From Bacteroidales bacterium SW299 (GTDB lineage: Bacteria; Bacteroidota; Bacteroidia; Bacteroidales; Bacteroidaceae): DNA of 64,000 bases. Where the stretch lies: contig SDWH01000001.1 of NCBI GenBank assembly GCA_019550975.1, forward strand, positions 310,001-374,000, written 5' to 3'. A program made the position numbers and the translations under genes. This document shows, piece after piece, positions 36,719 to 45,920 of the stretch. The notes beneath the pieces were generated by a model. It was not told the origin of the DNA. It did not search any database and saw only the letters and a program-made list of their open reading frames with translations. Position 1 is the stretch's first letter, and every line of letters begins with the position of its first letter.

Positions 36719-38974
36719 TTATTCATGATGTATAATTTCCCATTTCAATTCATTTTTTTCGTCCAAAGCAAGCGTAACATTATCGCCTTCTCGCAGTTCT
36801 CCAGAAATAATCATTTTCGACAAAGGACGACGAATGTCTTTGCGAAGAATACCTAAAATCGGCCTTGCTCCATATTGAGCATTAAATCCATTTGTGGCGA
36901 TTTTATGCACCGCTTTTTCATCCACTTGAAGTGTAATATTCTGCTCACTTAATGTTTTCAACAATCCTTTTAAATGGATATTAAATATTACAGTCACAAT
37001 CTTTTCGTTGATAGGCGCAAAAGGAACAATCTCTGTCAGACGGGCTAAAAACTCAGGACGGAAATATCCCTGCATTACTTCAAGCATATCATTATGATCA
37101 GGCACCAAACCTTTCTCAAACTGCTCAAAAATATATTGACTTCCAATATTGGAGGTAAATATGATTAAGGCGTTTGAAAAATCGCCAAGTCTTCCTAATC
37201 TGTCATGCAATTTGCCCTCATCCAAGATTTGTAAAAATAAATCAAATACAGAACGATGTGCTTTTTCTATCTCATCAAACAATACTATCGAATAAGGCTT
37301 TTGCCGGATTTGATTAACCAAAAGACCACCCTCTTCATAACCGACATAGCCCGGAGGTGCCCCATAAAGCAATGCTACAGAATGTTCTTCTTTGTATTCG
37401 GACATATCAAAACGCAAAATTGCTGTTTCATCCTGAAACAGAAATTCCGCCAAAGATTTTGCCAGCTCAGTTTTCCCAGTTCCGGTTGGCCCCAAAAAAA
37501 AGAAGCTACCAATAGGTTGTCCTTTCTTATTCAACCCAGAACGAGATTCATAGATAGAATCCAACACAGCTTTAATAGCGTGATCCTGCCCGACAACACG
37601 TTTCTTTAAGATTTTATCGGCATTAATAAGACGTTCTCGTTCCGCTGTCTGCACATCGCCTAAAGGTATGCCCGTTTTTTGGGAAACAACTTCTTTCAAA
37701 TGTTCTACACCTACAATTTCTTTCCGTTCACCAGAATGTAAATCATTCTTTATTTTTAATAAAGCCATGGTACGATCGACCAAGTCAATTGCCGATTCAG
37801 GCAAATGTTTCTCGCTGAAGTATCTTTTGGCAAGCCGAATAGCATTTATCAATAAATCTTCAGAAGCCTTTAGCTTGTGAAATTCTTCAAATGACTTTAT
37901 TACAGTCTGAAGTATAATTTCCGTACTTTCGACAGAGGGCTCTTCAATGATAATCCGCTCAAACTTTCCAGTAATTTCTTTATCAACTTCTATATTTTTA
38001 GTAAATCCCTCAACAGAAGAAGTGCAGACACATAATAATCCTTGATTCAACGAGGCCTTCAATAGGTTTATAGTTCCATTCAATGCCCCTTGCTTGTCCA
38101 TCAATTGATCGAACGATTCGATGACTAGAATGGCATTATCCATATTAGACAATTCATCCAATATTTTTTTCATTCGGCTTTCAATTTCGCTCTTGTAAGA
38201 AACCCCGATCGATAAGGCTATTGTATCAAGTTCGTAAACTTGTGCCCCCTGCAGGAAAGTAGGCACTCTATCTGCTACTATAGCTTGTACAAGCGCATGG
38301 ACTAAGGTAGTCTTACCTACACCGGATTCTCCCATGATAAGAATATTGGCTTTTGTTTTTCTTCCGAGAATACCAAATATTTCATTCAATTCTTTTTCAA
38401 AACCTACAGCCTCAGAAAATCTTCCCTCTATTTGTTCTTGGTTTTTCCAGATACAATATGCCGCCACATTTTTGTTCCCACTGTTTTTAGCTCGAATTAT
38501 TGAATTTTTCGCTGCGTTTGTTTGGCTCTCTCCAATGTTTCCGCAAGCTGCCATAATATCCTCTTTCTGAAGCGGAAGTGTCTTAAGTTGTTCAAATGTG
38601 AAACCAACTCCAGGAGTTACAATAGCTATCAGCAATGAAACAGGATCAACCGATTCTTTTTTCAATGCCATTCGGACACTGTCAGCCTCATTAATGACAG
38701 CCTTCGAAAATGGGGAAAGACTTTTTTGTGGCGAAGAATCATAACTCTTCGCAGACATCTTAATCCGCATATCTGCCCAGTCAAGAATATAGTAATAATC
38801 CGCATTCAAAGTCTTTTCTATGAATGAAACCAAACCTACATCTTTATGAAGCAATGCTTTTAAGATATGAGCAGGCTCTATTCCTGCATTCATGTTTTCC
38901 TTAGCATAAGCTTCTGCTATTTGAAGAACTTCTAAAGCATTATCACCAAAGTTATTCGACATATTTGTATTCAT
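36719..38974 (-). CDS. tssH: ClpV/TssH-like AAA+ ATPase with degenerate first ATPase domain
   Basis: 751 aa, shorter than usual ClpV (about 850-900). Order: Clp N domain (about 10-145), D1 (Walker A GESGVGKTT, 214-222) and D2 (Walker A GPTGTGKTE, 495-503; Walker B VLFDEIEKAH; YGAPPGYVGY pore region). In D1 the Walker B stretch reads AILVIESFDQ, so the catalytic DE pair is ES and D1 probably cannot hydrolyse ATP well. The middle coiled-coil domain between D1 and D2 is nearly absent (about 405-440 only). ClpV recycles contracted sheath. It precedes tssB by 20 bases and follows the WG protein by 8. Confidence 0.9.
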   Translation of the reverse strand: MNTNMSNNFGDNALEVLQIAEAYAKENMNAGIEPAHILKALLHKDVGLVSFIEKTLNADYYYILDWADMRIKMSAKSYDSSPQKSLSPFSKAVINEADSVRMALKKESVDPVSLLIAIVTPGVGFTFEQLKTLPLQKEDIMAACGNIGESQTNAAKNSIIRAKNSGNKNVAAYCIWKNQEQIEGRFSEAVGFEKELNEIFGILGRKTKANILIMGESGVGKTTLVHALVQAIVADRVPTFLQGAQVYELDTIALSIGVSYKSEIESRMKKILDELSNMDNAILVIESFDQLMDKQGALNGTINLLKASLNQGLLCVCTSSVEGFTKNIEVDKEITGKFERIIIEEPSVESTEIILQTVIKSFEEFHKLKASEDLLINAIRLAKRYFSEKHLPESAIDLVDRTMALLKIKNDLHSGERKEIVGVEHLKEVVSQKTGIPLGDVQTAERERLINADKILKKRVVGQDHAIKAVLDSIYESRSGLNKKGQPIGSFFFLGPTGTGKTELAKSLAEFLFQDETAILRFDMSEYKEEHSVALLYGAPPGYVGYEEGGLLVNQIRQKPYSIVLFDEIEKAHRSVFDLFLQILDEGKLHDRLGRLGDFSNALIIFTSNIGSQYIFEQFEKGLVPDHNDMLEVMQGYFRPEFLARLTEIVPFAPINEKIVTVIFNIHLKGLLKTLSEQNITLQVDEKAVHKIATNGFNAQYGARPILGILRKDIRRPLSKMIISGELREGDNVTLALDEKNELKWEIIHHE

Positions 38975-38982
38975 TTATCTCG

Positions 38983-40734
38983 TTAATCCAACAAAATAAT
39001 CTCTTTCGTAACAGAAGTTGCCTTCTTTTGCACAGGAGTAATGGTAACTGTAGTTTTCTTGTTCCGCTCCCGTGGCTTTGGTTTTACAAATACCATTTCA
39101 AACGGATATTCTATACTTGGACAGCCAATTTCCGTAATCCTAACAGAGAAATTAATACGTTCTTGATCTATTCCAAATAAATGAAAGATATAATGGTTCT
39201 CCGTTATTTTATTTAAGATGGGCTGTTCTGAAAAGTTTGAAGCAACGACTTCCACATTTTTGAAATAATTGCTTTCGTCATTTCTAGCGACATCAGTCTT
39301 TATCAAATCAAATTCAACTGAAATCGTATCGTTAACCGAAGATATAGAAAAATTAGTATTGGATAAATTCACTTCATAGTATTTTACGTACCACTCAGAT
39401 ATCGTAACTTTATACGGAATGGAAACTAAACCATCATAGCGCAACGAATAAAAATAATCATGCGCAGTCAATGTATCGGTTAAATCTTTAGGTATAGACA
39501 AACGACAATTATAGGTCAATGTATTCCCTTCAACATTTTCGCTTTCCGTACGAGATTCTATTTGTATCTCACAATCCTCGGAGTGACTTGCTACCGTTGC
39601 AGATGCACATTTAATGTAAGGCGGCATCAAAGTTGTCAGCTTTGCATCATAATATTGATGATTAAAGCCTATGTTTTCATTGTTATTCAACTTAAACAAA
39701 AAATTATTGTCCGAGTCCACAGTTATTACTCCGCATTTCCCATCTGCCTTCACAATAGCCAAATTCCCCTCTAAATGAAGTATCTCATCAAATTGAGGCG
39801 GAAGAAGTTCTTTCCCGTTAAAAATCAGACCACAACGGTTGCCCTTGGATAATCCACTAAAAACGCTTGCATAAGTACGCTCTGTTTCCGAAGGAAATTT
39901 ACAGACAATCGGATCTTTTCCAGACAATTCCATGCTTTTTAATCTCATGAATTGGTCAAAAATAAACTTGCCGTTCTTTGCGCCCACCGAATACCCCTCT
40001 TCTCCTTTTACTACAGGAATTTCTTTTCCTGAAGAAACGACTAATGACTTCTTATTAAACGTGCTATCTATTGAAATAGGAGTTAGTTTGCAGTTTTCCG
40101 AATCGATAGTATAAAATCTTTTTTTAATTGCTATAATTGCGCTCCCATTGTGAAACGAGGACATAAAACTAATATCTTCTTTATCTTCATCCTGCAATAC
40201 AAAAGGAACACCTTCTACATTGATGAAATCATAGTATGTTTCATTCGGATTCTTACGATAATCCACATAAGGCTTCACTAAAGCATAGCCATCAAAGAAT
40301 GGATATGCTTCAGCAAACGGACCGAAGACTTGTGTACCTTCGGTATTAAGATAAAAATATTGATTATTCTGCATAACCAATAATAATCCAGAATAAAAAC
40401 GAGTTACACCGGCAGGCAACCTATATTCTTCTCCCTGCAAAATTGAAATCCGCCCATAAGAATCAGTAATACCATACAGTTTTCCGTTCTTGAAAAGCAA
40501 AGCTCGGTCTTCTTTAAATGCAGTAATACTATCATATTCCTGCGGCAAAACCTCCTTACCATCTTTATTCAATAAACCGATTTTCCCATTTGAAACAACT
40601 TTCAACAAACCGTTATCTGTCATTTCTATAGAATCATAATTAGGGCGTACTAACCATTTGGCTATTTGTGCTTGCACGGACAAACTCAGACAAGCCATTA
40701 TAACCCCAACAAACATTTTTTTATTCATTCCCAT
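38983..40734 (-). CDS. Exported WG-repeat-like protein paired with upstream kinase
   Basis: 583 aa. A signal peptide (about 1-22, ending SVQAQ) is followed by WG-like repeats over about 350 residues: KIGLLNKDGKEVLPQEYDSI, KLYGITDSYGRIS, QYFYLNTEGTQVFGPF and KCGVITVDSDNNF. The C-terminal 200 residues look like two beta-sandwich modules. The start (ATG 40734) overlaps the kinase stop by 14 bases. It resembles the protein at 18163 in layout: kinase, then exported WG protein. The last 30 residues are basic and Thr-rich (KKTTVTITPVQKKATSVTK). Function unknown; likely extracytoplasmic partner of the kinase (inference). Confidence 0.78.
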   Translation of the reverse strand: MGMNKKMFVGVIMACLSLSVQAQIAKWLVRPNYDSIEMTDNGLLKVVSNGKIGLLNKDGKEVLPQEYDSITAFKEDRALLFKNGKLYGITDSYGRISILQGEEYRLPAGVTRFYSGLLLVMQNNQYFYLNTEGTQVFGPFAEAYPFFDGYALVKPYVDYRKNPNETYYDFINVEGVPFVLQDEDKEDISFMSSFHNGSAIIAIKKRFYTIDSENCKLTPISIDSTFNKKSLVVSSGKEIPVVKGEEGYSVGAKNGKFIFDQFMRLKSMELSGKDPIVCKFPSETERTYASVFSGLSKGNRCGLIFNGKELLPPQFDEILHLEGNLAIVKADGKCGVITVDSDNNFLFKLNNNENIGFNHQYYDAKLTTLMPPYIKCASATVASHSEDCEIQIESRTESENVEGNTLTYNCRLSIPKDLTDTLTAHDYFYSLRYDGLVSIPYKVTISEWYVKYYEVNLSNTNFSISSVNDTISVEFDLIKTDVARNDESNYFKNVEVVASNFSEQPILNKITENHYIFHLFGIDQERINFSVRITEIGCPSIEYPFEMVFVKPKPRERNKKTTVTITPVQKKATSVTKEIILLD

Positions 40735-42244
40735 GCTCTATTTCTTTTATACGTGATAAGACTTTATTTATTTTCTCTATATACTCTTTATCCCGTTTTT
40801 TAAGAGCTTCATTTTTGCTCTTATTCAACAGTTTAATTGCAACTTCAATGTCACGATTGACAACCATCCCATTCAAATAATATTGCGCTAGCCAAGACAT
40901 GGCCTGGTAGTTAGCAGAATCAGATGCTTGAATGGTTTTTTTTAACCAAGTCATAGCCTCCTCGTTTTTTGTATTCTCAACCAGAAGCCCCAGTGAATCC
41001 GTAACAAGCCCTAAATTCTTCTTACGCAATAAAGACAAACTATCCTTGGGTGCCCACACATATGTATAAGCGACTTGATACATTGCAGGCATATAACCTT
41101 TTTCTGCCAAACTCAACATACCATCAAATCCTTGCAATGTCTTTTCTGGATCCGAACCGTTCAACTCTGCTAAATAACTTTTATATAAATCATCTATAGT
41201 TGGTTCTGAAGTAGAAAAAGGCCATACCCAATAAATACATCCACATACGGCTACAACCAATACAGCAATACAGCTCATCAATATCGCTCTATTTTTGTAC
41301 CATGGCTCCGGAAAAACGAAAGCATCAATTGCTGCCCTAAACTGAGCTGAAGTAGTATAACGCTCTGATTGTTTCTTGGCAGTAGCCTTTTTGATAACAG
41401 TCCTTATTTGATAAGACTGAATAGCTTTCAGCGGTATCTTTTTCTGTAATTGAGCTTCCATCATATCATAAGAAGTACCACTGAAAGGCAGACGACCTGT
41501 CAATAATTGGAAATAGAGGATTCCTACTGCATATACATCTGTCGAAAAATTTTGATGTCGAATGTCTCCAAGGATCAGTTCGGGAGCTGCATACCCTGCT
41601 TTACCTAAAAATTGCCCTGAAGAAGTCAATCCTTTATCTGCTGTATTAAGCCGAACCAACTGCTTGGCAACGCCAAAATCAATGAGCTTGATTTTCCCGT
41701 CTATAGTAACCATTATATTCGTCGGATCTATATCTCTGTGGATATAGCCGACATCATGTAAAGCCATTACTCCAGCTAATACTTTTTTTATAATCTCTGT
41801 AGACTTCAACTCCCGATCGTCCACATACTCTTTATAAAGATTGTGTATGCTGGAATGTACCACCCCATTCCTATCCTCCAATTTACCAACAATCAAATTC
41901 GCCAAGCTTATGCCATCAAGATATTCGCTAATGACATGATAATGGGTAACATCTGCGCCAAACATATCTTTATCCTGCGTTTCTATGAAGGCATACATAA
42001 AGATGAGACTTTCATTATGCAACTGTATAGAAGCTTCCCGTCTGGCCCTTTCAATCACAAGATCCGGAAGCCCTTCAAACATAGCCTTGATAGCTACTGG
42101 AGTTACGCCTCCTTTATTGTCAATCCTTTTGCCAAGATAGACGCGCCCCATTCCGCCTTCACCTAAGATGTCTGCATCTGTGTCAAACTCATAATAAACA
42201 CCTTCACTACGCTCTTTTTCTCCCTGCAATTTTCTTATTGCCAT
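40721..42244 (-). CDS. Transmembrane Ser/Thr protein kinase with Sel1/TPR-like extracytoplasmic domain
   Basis: 507 aa. Kinase domain about 20-310 with GEGGMGRVY (28-36), VAIKAM, catalytic loop HRDIDPTN (169-176), DFG (189-191) and APE. One transmembrane helix lies about 319-340, then about 165 residues with Sel1/TPR-like units (YQVAYTYVWAPKDS; AMSWLAQYYLNGMVV). It is a paralogue of the kinase at 19360, sharing the HRDID loop in which the usual catalytic Lys is Asp. Its gene overlaps the WG protein gene by 14 bases, so the two products are probably made in a fixed ratio. Candidate target: FHA-binding Thr residues of T6SS proteins. Confidence 0.92.
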   Translation of the reverse strand: MAIRKLQGEKERSEGVYYEFDTDADILGEGGMGRVYLGKRIDNKGGVTPVAIKAMFEGLPDLVIERARREASIQLHNESLIFMYAFIETQDKDMFGADVTHYHVISEYLDGISLANLIVGKLEDRNGVVHSSIHNLYKEYVDDRELKSTEIIKKVLAGVMALHDVGYIHRDIDPTNIMVTIDGKIKLIDFGVAKQLVRLNTADKGLTSSGQFLGKAGYAAPELILGDIRHQNFSTDVYAVGILYFQLLTGRLPFSGTSYDMMEAQLQKKIPLKAIQSYQIRTVIKKATAKKQSERYTTSAQFRAAIDAFVFPEPWYKNRAILMSCIAVLVVAVCGCIYWVWPFSTSEPTIDDLYKSYLAELNGSDPEKTLQGFDGMLSLAEKGYMPAMYQVAYTYVWAPKDSLSLLRKKNLGLVTDSLGLLVENTKNEEAMTWLKKTIQASDSANYQAMSWLAQYYLNGMVVNRDIEVAIKLLNKSKNEALKKRDKEYIEKINKVLSRIKEIEHGNE

Positions 42245-42315
42245 AATATTCCCTTAATTTTAGACAAATGGATCTCAACGAAAGAATTGTCTAATGACTA
42301 CTTAGTTCTTAAACG

Positions 42316-43563
42316 CTATCCATTTTTACCTATGACATGAATTACAATATAATCTTCTTTCCCTTGAATATATAATACATAATCGCCAACTTCGCCCACA
42401 ATAAATGATACTCTGATATTGCCTAATGGAGTAACCTCCCTATCAATTCCAATAGGTGATTGCACCAAATCTTGATAAGTAATTATCGGGCAAGAAACAA
42501 CCCGCTTCTTTCTACCTTTGAAAATTTGTACATTCTCAATATGAGCCTTAACCAAGGTTATGACATTATCTACATCCTCCAAATTGGCCTCCACTAAAAT
42601 GGTATCACCTTCTATTGCCTGGGCAGAAACGGCAGAAGTCAGCAAAAGATAGGAGTCTACAGATTTCAGTTGCACGAAACATGCAGGCTTTTCATTTAGA
42701 AGTACTTCGCCCTCTTTCAAAATTTTATCATAAACGGGCACGTAATTCTCATTAGGAATCTTGCCATACGACACAATTTGGTTTAATGGTATCGTACGTT
42801 TTTTATAGTTTTCAAATTCAAAAGAAATTTCTTTACCTAAGGTTCTAGAAGAGATGAAACCCACTAAAGGGAGATCTTCTCCCTTTATCTGAATCTTATC
42901 AAGTAACTGAACTTGCGACCATAAATTTTGCCTATCGCTCATCTTTTCCGCTCGGATTTGCTTAACCTGACTGAACTTAAAAGACAAAATTTCACCCCCA
43001 TCGGTCAATATTTTCAAATTCTGTCCAGGATACTGTTCTATGATTTGTCCAGGAATTTCGGTACCGTCATCAAGGACCAATATATCCTTGATACCAGAAA
43101 AAAGATTGTCTGGACGTTTATTTTTTACACAACGATACATCTCCCCCCACGCAAATGTATATCTGTGCCGACCTACATCTAAAAACTTAATTAATGAACC
43201 TTTTTCCAAAAGAAGAACCCGGTTAAAGGTCCTATTCTTAAATTTTAAGGTGGTTAATATCAAGGATTCACCATTTACAGCTATATACTCCTCATTTCTT
43301 TTAGTCCATTCTTTCCATTTTTGAGGTAAAGAATCTAATGGTATTTTTTCAGAGATTTTATCCTGAAGAGAATCGCTATTTACAACGACAGTAGCCTCTT
43401 CAGCCTGAAGTGTTATATACTCTCCAGGAATTTGTTCAACAATACACCCTTTTATAATGGATCCATTTTTCATATGCACCTGCTCTACATTCTGACCAAA
43501 AAGATTATTAAAAACAATTCCAAATGTGAGTAAAAACAGATGAAAAAACTTTCTCAAAATCAT
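42316..43563 (-). CDS. Exported protein with repeated SIIxGxIxEQxPG motif
   Basis: 415 aa. Signal peptide about 1-23 (MILRKFFHLFLLTFGIVFNN...GQ). Two repeats stand out: NGSIIKGCIVEQIPGEYITL near residue 33 and DGTEIPGQIIEQYPGQNLKI near residue 165; a weaker third unit may follow. This motif is common in exported Bacteroidetes proteins of unknown function and forms a small beta-barrel-like unit. The last 130 residues hold more beta-rich sequence. It lies in the signalling half of the locus between the double-FHA protease and a kinase, so it may be another periplasmic partner. No catalytic motif seen. Confidence 0.7.
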   Translation of the reverse strand: MILRKFFHLFLLTFGIVFNNLFGQNVEQVHMKNGSIIKGCIVEQIPGEYITLQAEEATVVVNSDSLQDKISEKIPLDSLPQKWKEWTKRNEEYIAVNGESLILTTLKFKNRTFNRVLLLEKGSLIKFLDVGRHRYTFAWGEMYRCVKNKRPDNLFSGIKDILVLDDGTEIPGQIIEQYPGQNLKILTDGGEILSFKFSQVKQIRAEKMSDRQNLWSQVQLLDKIQIKGEDLPLVGFISSRTLGKEISFEFENYKKRTIPLNQIVSYGKIPNENYVPVYDKILKEGEVLLNEKPACFVQLKSVDSYLLLTSAVSAQAIEGDTILVEANLEDVDNVITLVKAHIENVQIFKGRKKRVVSCPIITYQDLVQSPIGIDREVTPLGNIRVSFIVGEVGDYVLYIQGKEDYIVIHVIGKNG

Positions 43564-43724
43564 ATCTTCAATATTTAATCCACCAACAAAAGCCTGTCAT
43601 TTAAAATTCCATACGGTAAGATAAACTTCTCGACTCCATATTTCGAACTTGTTCTCAATTTATATTCTCTTAAGAACAATTCTTAAACTAAATCAGAACA
43701 TTTAAAGCACAGATCCCTCAGATA

Positions 43725-45257
43725 TTAAAAACTTTCATCTCCCCTATTATTTTCCATTGACCGAGTTAAAAGATCTCTTACATGAACAGCTTTTATAGCA
43801 TAGTTAAAGCCTTGACTTTTGCTCACTCCGGAGTTCAAGACTCCAATCAATTGACCTTTATCATTAAATATAGGTGAACCACTTGCACCTCCGTATGATG
43901 GGGCATTAAAGCCAAAAGAGTACTTTGTACATTCTTGCGTAATGCTTCCACCGTTCGCAAGAAGCTGCACACCTTTAGACGACTTCAGATCTTGAAGGCT
44001 TAACCCAAACGGAAATCCCATCGTATATATATGCGATCCAACCCTTATTTCTGAATCATCAATAACTGCTTGATTCAAATCTACTATGCAGCTGTTTTCT
44101 TCGGGAAGCCTTTTTGATTCTAATTGAAGTATGGCAACATCCTTTTCTCTATTGTTATGACCGACTAGCTCTCTACATTGTTTCAAGTTTTCCACACTAA
44201 AATAAGAACCGTTAGGCACCATCCCGATATAGGAAAGCACCCCCTCTACTTTTATTTGTGAAGTGAAAGCATTAAGTGCTGGATTCTCAGATGCAACAGT
44301 TGCTATAAGCATCTTGTATTTATCCGATATCATTGACAGCTCCTCATCAAACAACCAAGGTCTGGTAATATGCAGATTAGTCACAATCTTACCATCCTCC
44401 GAAACGAAAAATCCTGTTCCGGTAAAACTATTCATTTTTGAACGCAATCCATCAATTTTCTGAATTGTCCCATTAGCCCAAACCACTTCCGTAGGCAGCC
44501 CCAACTTCTCCAAATCCAGATTACCGGCAGAAACATTATAATAATAAAAGCCCAATAATAAAACAGTTGAGTTTTTATACTTAGCATAAATTTCTTCATC
44601 CGACATATGCCTGCTCAGATCAGATAAAGTATCTGATTTGCTCCAATTACTGCCTATTAGGCGAGAAATACCATATATGCCACCGCATAATAGAAGCACA
44701 ATAAATAAAGCTGCAAAGATTTTTTTATAATTAAAGAAGTTCTCTTCATCACATGGATTCGGAACCGGTGTTCCAGCACATAAGATCTTATCCCCTTTCT
44801 TTAATTTCACATCCTGATTAGCAGGAATCAATCGCCCATTCACTGTCGTCCCATTCTTACTATGGTCTTGGATATACCATTTTTTATCGCTCATTAACTT
44901 GAGCGTCGCATGGAAACGGCTAACTTTATCTCCTTGCAACTGATATTTATTCCTAAAGTTTGTACCAATTCCTCTCATTTCCTTAATCTTGGAGATATTT
45001 GGCATAGGAACAACAGGTATTTTATCCCAATCCAGCATTTGATCTGCAAAGCGAATGACATCCCCTCTTTTTACTGGAACTTCTTTATCAGGTTGCAGCC
45101 TATGGTCATTAAGATAAGTGCCATTTCTGCTTCCTTTATCCGTCAACAATATTTCTCCATTGTCAAGCAATAGCAATTCAGCATGGTAACCACTTACAAA
45201 TTGACTATTTAATCTTATATGAGAATTATTCCCACTTCCTATCACAATTAGCTTCAT
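43725..45257 (-). CDS. Double-FHA transmembrane trypsin-like (HtrA-type) protease
   Basis: 510 aa. FHA domain 1 about residues 1-75 (SGYHAELLLLD; GSRNGTYLND), FHA domain 2 about 95-165 (SRFHATLKLM; HSKNGTTVNG), a transmembrane helix about 180-200, then a serine protease domain with an intact triad: His296 (VTNLHIT), Asp373 (EKDVAILQLE) and Ser459 (GGASGSPIF). The FHA part should be cytoplasmic and the protease periplasmic. No PDZ domain is seen. Phosphothreonine binding inside could control proteolysis outside, or the protease could process envelope partners during assembly. It starts 14 bases after the single-FHA membrane gene. Confidence 0.9.
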   Translation of the reverse strand: MKLIVIGSGNNSHIRLNSQFVSGYHAELLLLDNGEILLTDKGSRNGTYLNDHRLQPDKEVPVKRGDVIRFADQMLDWDKIPVVPMPNISKIKEMRGIGTNFRNKYQLQGDKVSRFHATLKLMSDKKWYIQDHSKNGTTVNGRLIPANQDVKLKKGDKILCAGTPVPNPCDEENFFNYKKIFAALFIVLLLCGGIYGISRLIGSNWSKSDTLSDLSRHMSDEEIYAKYKNSTVLLLGFYYYNVSAGNLDLEKLGLPTEVVWANGTIQKIDGLRSKMNSFTGTGFFVSEDGKIVTNLHITRPWLFDEELSMISDKYKMLIATVASENPALNAFTSQIKVEGVLSYIGMVPNGSYFSVENLKQCRELVGHNNREKDVAILQLESKRLPEENSCIVDLNQAVIDDSEIRVGSHIYTMGFPFGLSLQDLKSSKGVQLLANGGSITQECTKYSFGFNAPSYGGASGSPIFNDKGQLIGVLNSGVSKSQGFNYAIKAVHVRDLLTRSMENNRGDESF

Positions 45258-45271
45258 GCGTATATTTTTAT

Positions 45272-45826
45272 TTAGTATATAGGGTCATAAACAACTTCTT
45301 TTTCTTTGGGCTTATCTGCTTTAACTGTATCTTGGTTTTCCGACTTGGGTAAAACAGATTCTTTCTGCTTCACAATAACGGTGTCTCTAACAACAACCGT
45401 ATCAGTTTCAGACTTAGTAATGACTATAGGCGGTTCTGCTATAGGCTGAATTTCTACAGGCATTGTCTGTTGATTATTATCAAATAGTTTTTGTATCCCT
45501 AAAATCAAAAAAATCAAAACGACCAACGATACAGTCACAACTAATACAGTCCGAATTCTATGTTTCTTTTGAGAAGGAATCAGTGACCAATCCAAATTAT
45601 ATATATGTGCAAATGATACAACATCTTTACGCGATACAGGTATCTCTACGTTAGAAGACATCTTCATCCCGTTTACATACGTACCATTTAAACTTTGGTC
45701 TGTCAAATATATCTTACCATTTGACTCAACTCGAATGGTCGCATGCAATCTACTGATGATATCCGTATTATCCGGAATTACAATGTCACATTCTTCTCCC
45801 CGGCCTATTGTATATATCTTTTTCAT
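45272..45826 (-). CDS. Membrane-anchored FHA protein
   Basis: 184 aa. The N-terminal FHA domain (about 1-78) is well kept: IGRGEECDIVIPD, ISRLHATIRVE, SLNGTYVNGMKM. A transmembrane helix lies about 92-112 (TVLVVTVSLVVLIFLILGI). The periplasmic tail is Pro/Val/Thr/Lys-rich with repeated TVVVRDTVIVK-like strands and may be extended, reaching across the periplasm. It belongs to the phosphatase, FHA, FHA-protease set. Bitopic topology with a long tail would suit a TonB-like or anchor role; this is inference. Confidence 0.85.
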   Translation of the reverse strand: MKKIYTIGRGEECDIVIPDNTDIISRLHATIRVESNGKIYLTDQSLNGTYVNGMKMSSNVEIPVSRKDVVSFAHIYNLDWSLIPSQKKHRIRTVLVVTVSLVVLIFLILGIQKLFDNNQQTMPVEIQPIAEPPIVITKSETDTVVVRDTVIVKQKESVLPKSENQDTVKADKPKEKEVVYDPIY

Positions 45827-45920
45827 TTCTTTGCCCAGTTTCTTTTTCCTTTGGTTTATCCAAAAGAATATAAGCTAAGATTATTACATCTCCATCCGCC
45901 CATTATAACCAATTTCTACC

